A stretch of 64,000 bases of DNA, from NCBI RefSeq assembly GCF_036884655.1, contig NC_088355.1:19784001-19848000 (forward strand), read 5' to 3'. Position 1 is the stretch's first letter, and every line of letters starts with the position of its first letter. Of this stretch, positions 57,476-64,000 are shown in pieces. Under the pieces are notes generated by a model. The model saw nothing but the letters and a program-made list of their open reading frames with translations, did no database searches and was not told where the DNA came from. The stretch is from Musa acuminata AAA Group (Eukaryota; Streptophyta; Magnoliopsida; Zingiberales; Musaceae). The position numbers and the translations under genes were made by a program.

Positions 57476-59047
57476 CTACAAAAGAGGATGGTTTTTAGGT
57501 ACCCATTTGATTTTAGGTGCCTCAAGAATTGATCTACCAATTTGGTTATTCATTATTGAACTATTTATAGTTCCTTTAGGAGGAACCCATATTAATTTAT
57601 GTAGGCTAATTTTCCCAAATGGACATTTGTAAGCAACATGTCTGGATTTATAACAAAAGTTGCATTTCAAACAATGTGAAACATGTAATGTGGGTCCTTT
57701 AATGAAAGTGGTAGGATTTTGGTGAGATCCTCTCACAAAACTAATTCCACTTCTATTTGCGACGTGACCCTTATTTGCAAGGATCACGTCCAATCCCTTG
57801 GTACCGACCTTAAACTTATTTAAGGTCTCTTTAAGTAGTAAATTTTTATTTTTTATTACTTCTAAATATTCACACTTAGAGCATGGAGGAGTTTGAAGAC
57901 TATCAAGCTTATTTTCTAGTAAAACATGCTCTTTCTTTAAGATATTAAACTTTTTACTAATAGTTCTACACTCATCAAATAATTCGTGAAAAGTGATAGA
58001 AAGTTCATCGAAAGATAAATCTTCATTAATTAAATCACATACCTCTTCTCCTAAAGTCATTAGCGCGAAGTTTGCCTCCTCTTTGTTGCTAGCTTCTTCA
58101 CTTTTGGAATCACTTGAATCGTCCCAAGTCACTTTTAGAGCTTTCTTCTTCTTTGGTTGCTTCTTCTTGGCTTGTGGGTATTCATTTTTGAAGTGCCCCG
58201 GCTTCTTGCATTCGTAACATATCACTTGATCCTTTTTATGTTCAAATCTGTTTTTAGTGTTATTTTTAAATTTATTATTTCTTATAAATTTTTTAAATTT
58301 TTGAGTTAAAAGTGCAATTTCATTGTCATTGTCCTCATCACTTGATGTTCCTTTCAAGTGGTCTTTTTGTGATGTGAGCACTATATCCTTCTTGTTCTTT
58401 GGAAGGGGGTTCTCGAGCTCTTCATGAGCATAACACGTCATTTCGTAGATCATTAGAGACCCAATAAGTTCTTTAAGAGGAAATGTTTTAAGGTCCTTAG
58501 CCTCTTGAATGGCCGTAACTTTTGGATCCCAACTTTTAGGAAGAAATTTTAAGATTTTAGTTACAAGTTCAAAGTTAGAAAAATCTTTAACAAGAGCTTT
58601 AAGTTCATTGATGACATCCATGAAATGGGTGTACATGTCTCCGATGGACTCACTTGGTTTCATTCGAAAAAGTTCATAAGAGTGCACAAGAATGTTGATT
58701 TTGGATTCTTTCACTCGACTAGTGCCTTCATGAGTGACCTCAAGAGTTCTTCAAATATCAAAAGCCGAATCACAAATTGAAATGCGATTGAATTTATTTT
58801 TGTCTAATGCACAAAACAGGGCATTCATAGCCTTTGCATTTAAAGCAAAAACCTTCTTCTCTGATTCATCCCATTCACTCATCGAAAGAGAAGATTTTTG
58901 AAATTCATTTTCGACAATAGTCCAAAGCTCGAAATCCATGGAAATGAGAAAGATCCTCATACGAGTTTTCCAATACGTGTAATCCGACCCATTAAACAAA
59001 GGTGGATGTATAATAGAATGACCCTCATCCATGCCGGAGTAAGCTAT
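57476..59047 (-). pseudogene. gag: gag of E
   Basis: The expected start, in the same context as H (AGAGATGGCTTACTCCGG), is AGAGATAGC here, so the ATG at 59047-59045 is lost; the next in-frame ATG is 59032 (MDEGHSIIHPPLF). A TGA follows FDI at about 58752, identical to H. The rest of the capsid region is open from 58714. The zinc knuckle CYECKKPGHFKNEY lacks its last Cys (Tyr), and the second finger is CNFCYKSRHVAYKC. The frame ends with TAG after NHPLL at 57476-57478, the gag-pol boundary. Confidence 0.87.
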
Positions 59048-59085
59048 CTCTCTTGGGTATTAAACAAAATATAAGAGCGAGTCTA

Positions 59086-59097
59086 GCTCTGATACCA
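59086..59097 (-). other. Primer-binding site of E
   Basis: The minus-strand sequence is TGGTATCAGAGC, two bases from the LTR edge at 59100. Confidence 0.9.
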
Positions 59098-59099
59098 AT

Positions 59100-59421
59100 T
59101 GTTAGGATCGGAGCGGCACTGAGAGAGGGGGGGGGGGGGGGGGGGTGAATTAGTGCAGCAGATTAAAACTTGTAAGTTTGAAAATGAATTCATAAATGCG
59201 AGGAGATTTCGATTCGACGGTAACTTGAGTAAAGTGAGAAGATGAAAATGAAAGCTTGCTGCAGTGTAAGTAACAATTTCAGAAAAGTAAGTACTCACAC
59301 ATTCAAGGAACACACCAATTTAAAGTGGTTCGGTCAAATGACCTACATCCACTTGCGAAGCCTTCTTCGATAAGGCTCCCAACTTCCACTAGTAAATCAC
59401 TTTGAAGGGGAAGGATAAATA
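59100..59421 (-). repeat. 5' LTR of E, partial (cut by K)
   Basis: On the plus strand TGTTAGGATCGGAGCGGCAC and a long G tract, then sequence matching 35640-35960 of the 3' LTR. It is cut at 59421 by K and continues outside the window. Confidence 0.88.
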
Positions 59422-59553
59422 TGTTAGGACTCTAGCTTGGAGAGTCCTAATTGAGAGGGACATTCTGTTAGGACTCTAGCTAGGAGAGTCCTAATTGAGA
59501 GGGATATTCTGTTAGGACTCTAGCTAGGAGAGTCCTAATTGAGAGGGACATTC
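59422..59553 (+). repeat. Triplicated 44-bp LTR terminus of K
   Basis: Units at 59422-59465, 59466-59509 and 59510-59553 each start TGTTAGGACTC, that is, each has an LTR-like 5' end. Each holds an inverted repeat AGGACTCT...AGAGTCCT that could form a hairpin. The second and third units are nearly identical; the first has CTTGG for CTAGG. Confidence 0.95.
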
Positions 59554-59850
59554 AAGTATGAGGTGTTTTCTTAGAGAAGAATTATGAGTAGTAAGGGAAT
59601 AGGAGTCTTGACTATGAGTCCTACTAGGAGTTGGTTAGAAGTAAGAGTCTTAAGTAGGAGTCCTATTAGGAGTTAGGGTTGAGAAGCCCTATAAATAGCC
59701 ATGTATTCCTTCTCTTTTCATAGGCAATAGATGAATCTTTTATGCAGCCTTTGAGCAGCAACTTAGAGGGAGGAACCCCTATAGAGTTCCAAGGAGGCCG
59801 ATCCCCTAAAGAGATCAACCCCAAGTTTAGAATCTGTAAGGGTTCTAACA
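59422..59850 (+). repeat. 5' LTR of K
   Basis: Begins TGTTAGGACTCTAGCT and ends GGTTCTAACA at 59850. The first 132 bp are three tandem 44-bp units. CCCTATAAATAGCC near 59688 supplies the TATA box (TATAAATA at 59690). Confidence 0.9.
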
Positions 59851-59852
59851 CC

Positions 59853-59864
59853 TGGTATCAGAGC
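59853..59864 (+). other. Primer-binding site of K
   Basis: TGGTATCAGAGC, two bases after the LTR end. Confidence 0.92.
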
Positions 59865-61168
59865 AGCGTTCTTGGCATCTCGCTGCCCTTCCACAGCCAT
59901 CCATCAACTCTCCACAATCGTCCAAAGCAATTCCCACAATTGCTTAAAAGATCATCGCCGAATTCCGCCATCATCTCCACCACCACGGATCATCCTTTGA
60001 TCTCCCCGTGAATTGCAACAGGTTCTGGTTTTCTACCTTACTGCTGCTGCAATTTAGTTATCTTTATTTGAAAATCCCAAAAAAATTATTCCTATAATGC
60101 TGCATAAACTTTTCGTCATAAAGTTTTCATCTCTACGACGAAAGATATATTGCAGAATTCCAACCGTATAGCACTGTCTGTTTGATCTTGCTACTATGTT
60201 TTTTCTATCCAAATCTCTACGAAATTTTATGACATCTTTGACACTTCCTAATAGCAGATTTCCCTTTGGTTTTGTCAAAAAATTCTCAATATAAACCATT
60301 GATATTTTACATCTAATCTGCTATACTTGAAAATCTGCACCGTAAAATTTCAATCGCATAGCACTGATTTTTTGATCTTGATACTATGTTATTTCTATCC
60401 AAATCTCTACGAAATTTTTATGATAGCTTTGACACTTCCTAATAGTGGATTTCCCTTTGGTTTCATCAAAAAATTATCAATATAAACTTCTGATCTTTCA
60501 CGTCCAATCTGCTATACTTAAAAATCTATGCTGCAGAAAATTTCAGCCGCATATTGTTGCCTTAACCCATCTATTTGCAATCTTTTTTGAATGAAATTTC
60601 TTATACACTTTATAGATCATCTTGGCTTCCATCTAAGATTGATCTATTGAGGAATTCATCTCTAAAACTGATTTTTGTGTTGCTATAAATTTTCATCATA
60701 AACTGCTGAAATTTTTCGACGAGAATTCTGCTATCACAACTTGCACCAATTTCCTTGCTGTTATACTGCCGAAATTTTCTTGATTAAATTAGTCATCGTT
60801 GCTGTCATATAAACTATGATTTTGCTATCAATTCCCTCCTCAATTCTCTCAAGGTTTTGGTTGAAATTACGTCGAGAAACCACTGTTTCTTCGACGACAA
60901 TTCTGCTCTTACAAGACAGCACATACTTGATGCAACTTCCACTGATTTCTCTCAAACCTTTGCTGCCATCTACCACAGATCCAAAACTTTCATCCACAGC
61001 CCTAAAACTCCACCAAACCACACCCTCAAACTACACCCAAAACAGCCACAAAACAAGCTTAAATCGTAGCCTACATCCACTGATCCACCAACCCTTTCGA
61101 CCATCACTTCTCTCAACCTATACATGCCTTTAACCTGACAACAAAAGAGAGATCTTAACATCATAGAT
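59865..61168 (+). other. Long leader of K with a tandem repeat
   Basis: About 1.3 kb of pyrimidine-rich non-coding DNA between primer-binding site and gag. Bases from about 60139 to 60530 are two diverged direct repeats with period 190 (compare TTTGATCTTG at 60181 and 60371, each followed by CTATCCAAATCTCTACGAAA). I see no credible coding sequence. Confidence 0.75.
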
Positions 61169-61183
61169 TTGGAGGCATATACT

Positions 61184-62098
61184 ATGGCATCTAAGGAGGC
61201 AATCGATGCTAAATTCGAAGCCTTGGAGGCGCAAATGGAGGATAAGATTCGGACGCTCTTTACCGAACTCAGATTGGGCCGACTACTAAGCCCGAAAAAA
61301 TCATATCACGGAGAGAGCTTTGCCCAATCGCACCAGGCCCGAAGAGATGAGTTCCAAGGGAGGGGAGGCTCTATGATCGATCCCAACTATCCACGCATAA
61401 GGGTGGACTTCCCTAGATGGGAAGAAGGAGACCCGATTGGTTGGATCTTGCACGCGGAGCGATATTTTCGGTACCACAAAACCGCGGATGCATCTATGGT
61501 GAAAATTGCAGCTATACATCTTGAAGGGGATGCTATACAGTGGTTTGACTGGTTTGAACATACTTATGGAGTCCTTTCATGGCAACAATTCAAAGAAGGA
61601 CTGTTGATCCGCTTCAAACCAACCGATTACGAGAATATTGACGGACAACTAGCAAAGATCCGACAAACCTCCACCATTCAGGAGTACCAAACCAGGTTTG
61701 AAAGGTTATCTAATCAAACTCTTGATTTATCTCAAAAATAGCTATTGAGGACCTTTATTGAGGGCTTGAAGCCGGAGATCCGAGGAGAAGTTAAAGCGCG
61801 ACAACCGTACACGCTTATGGCAGCCATCTCTTTCGCACGACATCAAGAGGAGCAATTGAACCATGAAACTCGAAGGTCTAGGGTCACTCCTCAACCAGTA
61901 ATATTGAAGCCCTTAGCCCCCCCTACTATTGATCGAGTCCCTGCCCCAAAAAGGTTGACAAGAGAAGAGCTTCAGGAGCGATCTGCGAAGGGGTTATGTT
62001 GGCATTGCGACGAGTCGTGGAGCCATGAGCATCGCTGTAGTAAAGAGAGACTTTTTATCATTGAACCAGTAGAAGAAAAGGTCATTGAATATCCATAA
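61184..62098 (+). pseudogene. gag: gag of K (Ty3/Gypsy)
   Basis: Gag with an ATG at 61184 (MASKEAIDAKFEALEAQMED; an in-frame ATG at 61169 lies five codons upstream). It has an N-terminal coiled-coil-like segment, then the retrotransposon Gag domain (DFPRWEEGDPIGWI, AIHLEGDAIQWFDWFE, FKEGLLIRFKPTDYE, LRTFIEGLKPEIRGEV). The zinc-knuckle-like motif CWHCDESWSHEHRC follows near 62009-62040, then LFIIEPVEE. One in-frame TAG (61739-61741) interrupts it and TAA closes it at 62096-62098. Apart from the internal stop it looks rather well preserved. Confidence 0.88.
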
Positions 62099-64000
62099 GA
62101 GAGCATTGAACATAAAGAAGAAGATGCAGAAGAAGAGCCACAACCGACCGAAGTTACGGTACATGCACTAGCCAGCTACTCAAACCCGCAAACGATGAAA
62201 GTTGGAGGCCTTCTCAAACAACAACCGATCACTGTTTCATCGACACGGGCAGCACTAATAATATCCTAAACAGTAAGGTTGCTATCCGAATGGCATTACC
62301 TATCGAGAATCGCTGCAGGTTTGATATTAAGGTCACCGACAGACAGATTTTGAAGTGTGATCGTAGGCGCCCGCAGGAGAAACTATTGCTGCAGGACCAA
62401 GAGATAATTACAGATTTCTTCCTTCTTCCTCTTGATGATCATGAGGCCATGCTCAGAATTAAATGGTTGACAACATTAGGTGATTTTTCTTGGAATTTGA
62501 TGAAACTAATTATGAAATTTTACAGTAAGGAGAAACAGGTGATACTGCACGGGAAACGTGGGGGCGACGTAACGATGATTTGCACACAACAAATGAAGAA
62601 AGTTTTGCATAAAGCATGCAGTGGCTTTTTGGTACAACTTGAGCAGCAAACTAAGGGAGAGTCAACAGAATTTGAAGATCCAAATCTACTTCCTTTGCTT
62701 GCTGAATTTTTAGATATATTTGACGAACCGCACAACCTACCTCTTACCCGCCAGCATGATTATTATATAACGATTCTTCCAGGCAAACCTCCAGCAAATA
62801 CTCAGCCATATTGGTATCCACATCTCCAAAAGGATGAAATAGAATGGATTGTAAAAGAGATGCTCGAAACAGGAGTTATTCGACCATGTTGCAGCCCCTA
62901 CTCTTCACCGGTGCTCCCCATACAAAAGAAGGACGGAACATGGCGATTATGTGTTGACTACCGAGCTCTCAATGGCATAACCATCACGAATAAATACCCT
63001 ATTCTAATAGTAGATGAATTGCTTGATGAAAGGGAGCACAAATCTTCACAAAGCTGGACCTTCGATCCGGGTATCATCAAATACAAGTATGCGAAGAAGA
63101 CATACCGAAAACCACCTTTTGAACACACAACAACCACTATGAATTTTTGCTTTCTTCAAAAGAAGGTGGAATATCTTGGGCATATCATATCAGAGGAAGG
63201 TGTGGCAGAAGACCCCTTCAAAATTGAAACAATACAAAACTGGCCTACCCCGAGGAACGTAAAATTGCTACATGGCTTTCTAGGTTTAATAGGCTACTAC
63301 TGCAAGTTCGTGAAAAACTATGGCGACATTAGTGCACCACTTACTTCCTTACTAAAAAAAGATATCTTCCAATGGTCAGATAGAGCCTCCATTGCCTTCG
63401 ACAAACTTAAGGCAGCCATGACGACGACGCCGGTGCTAACACTACCAGATTTCAACCGACCCTTCATTATTGAGGCCGACACATCTGGAGTCAGAATTGG
63501 AGTCTTTCTCATGCAAGATGGTCGACCACTCGCATACACTAGCAAGGCATTATCTCCCTCCTATCAAAATAAGTCAACATATGATAAGGAGATGCTCGCT
63601 ATTGTGCGCGCAGCAACGCGGTGGAGACCCTACTTGATTGGTCGACGATTTCAAATTAAAACCGACCATAAAAGCCTCAAGTACTTTTTGGAGCAAAAGA
63701 TATCATCCCCTGAGCAGCAAAAATGGGTAACAAAACTTCTTGGATTTGATTATGAAATAACTTACAAAAGGTGGAAAGAGAATATTGTTGCAGATGCGCT
63801 TTCGCAGCTACTTGAGCAAGCTGAATTTTCGATCGTTTTACTTCCAACCAGCGACTTCCTTGAGGATATTAAGATGGAATGGCAGGAAGATTCGGAGACC
63901 AGTAAGATACCAAAAAAATTAGAGGAAGCACCAAGCTCAGTGGCTCATTACAATCGGGACTCAAAAGAATTATGCTATAAGGGACGCATTGTGCTTGTGA
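62099..64000 (+). pseudogene. pol: pol of K: protease, RT (active-site block deleted), RNase H
   Basis: Protease: the aspartic active-site codons GAC ACG GGC (DTG) are at 62242-62250, but one base is missing just upstream. RT: the N-terminal part is clear from about 62690 (LPLLAEFLDIFDEPH, GVIRPCCSPYSSPVLPIQKK, WRLCVDYRALNGITI). Frameshifts follow near 63030, and at about 63130-63165 the sequence jumps to VEYLGHIISEEGV. The block that normally holds the two catalytic aspartates (YxDD type) is not there. RNase H is open from about 63418 to the window end (EADTSGVRIGVFLMQDGRPL, TDHKSLKYFLEQ, ENIVADALSQ). Integrase is outside the window. Confidence 0.87.

Larger units (their letters stand above)
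35640..64000 (-). mobile_element. Element E: Sirevirus-like Copia gag-pol-ORF3 element, minus strand, 5' end outside window
   Basis: Read on the minus strand from the right: partial 5' LTR (59421-59100, the rest beyond K), primer-binding site, gag, pre-integrase/integrase, RT, RNase H, spacer, ORF3, polypurine tract, 3' LTR (36770-35640). Three later insertions (K, H, D) interrupt it, and the reading frames match across each. This gives the canonical gene order for the family, with ORF3 downstream of pol. Start loss and several stops make it inactive. Confidence 0.88.
59422..64000 (+). mobile_element. Element K: Ty3/Gypsy retrotransposon, 3' part outside window
   Basis: K is inserted in the 5' LTR of E. 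It has a 429-bp LTR, an initiator tRNA-Met primer-binding site, a 1.3-kb leader, gag with a zinc-knuckle-like motif, then protease, RT and RNase H in Gypsy order. Integrase and the 3' LTR lie beyond 64000. The gag and RT style resembles chromovirus-type Gypsy elements (from memory). Confidence 0.9.

Noticed and set aside
60816..61133. A 105-codon ORF in the leader of K, as a captured host gene fragment
   Set aside because: It is serine/leucine/threonine-rich, lies in pyrimidine-rich leader DNA, overlaps other frames, and shows no domain.

Overview
This window looks like nuclear DNA of a flowering plant with a large, repeat-rich genome. It is built almost entirely of LTR retrotransposons inserted into one another. 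I found no host gene, tRNA, rRNA or CRISPR array. LTR style suggests a monocot (perhaps Zingiberales), but that is a weak impression. Elements are named A-H and K, plus a solo LTR S, an LTR fragment R and a remnant N0. Most are Ty1/Copia elements resembling Sireviruses: LTRs of 1.1-1.7 kb starting TGTTGAAT and ending CCTAACA, a primer-binding site complementary to initiator tRNA-Met, an extra ORF beyond pol, repeated polypurine tracts, and CG-rich palindromic arrays upstream of the TATA box.

Layout, outermost first. N0 (1-781) is a decayed Copia RT/RNase H. Plus-strand element A starts at 782 and runs past the right edge. It carries a 5' LTR (containing solo LTR S), gag, pol up to mid-RT, and the extra ORF (ORF3). 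A is split by B (5175-10889), by minus-strand LTR fragment R (13317-23137), by minus-strand F (23512-34595) and by minus-strand E (35640 to beyond 64000). R is split by C (13890-22506). The 3' LTR of F is split by G (25037-29614). E is split by D (40243-47567), by H (48920-56602), and in its 5' LTR by K (59422 to beyond 64000). Target-site duplications support the nesting: ATTTG for B, GGTAC for C, AGTTG for D, CTAC for G, ACAAC/ACAAT for S and GAGAA/AAGAA for H.

Three Copia structures coexist. A and E have gag-pol-ORF3 and H has gag-pol; all are now broken. B and F have only a damaged gag plus a long AT-rich 3' region. C and D have gag plus ORF3 with pol gone and a stray RNase H tail after ORF3. 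B-, F-, C- and D-type elements could have moved only with enzymes supplied by others. G is a non-coding LTR element (LARD-like). K is a Ty3/Gypsy element with gag, protease, RT and RNase H, and its RT has lost the catalytic block.

The most interesting signals are non-coding or structural. A stem-loop puts the 3' polypurine tract and the first bases of the 3' LTR in its loop, and its stem shows compensatory changes between families. C and D share a pol-less architecture. The spacer before ORF3 holds an 18-bp palindrome, a G-box and an LTR-like palindrome module. Several in-frame stops sit at identical positions in independent insertions.
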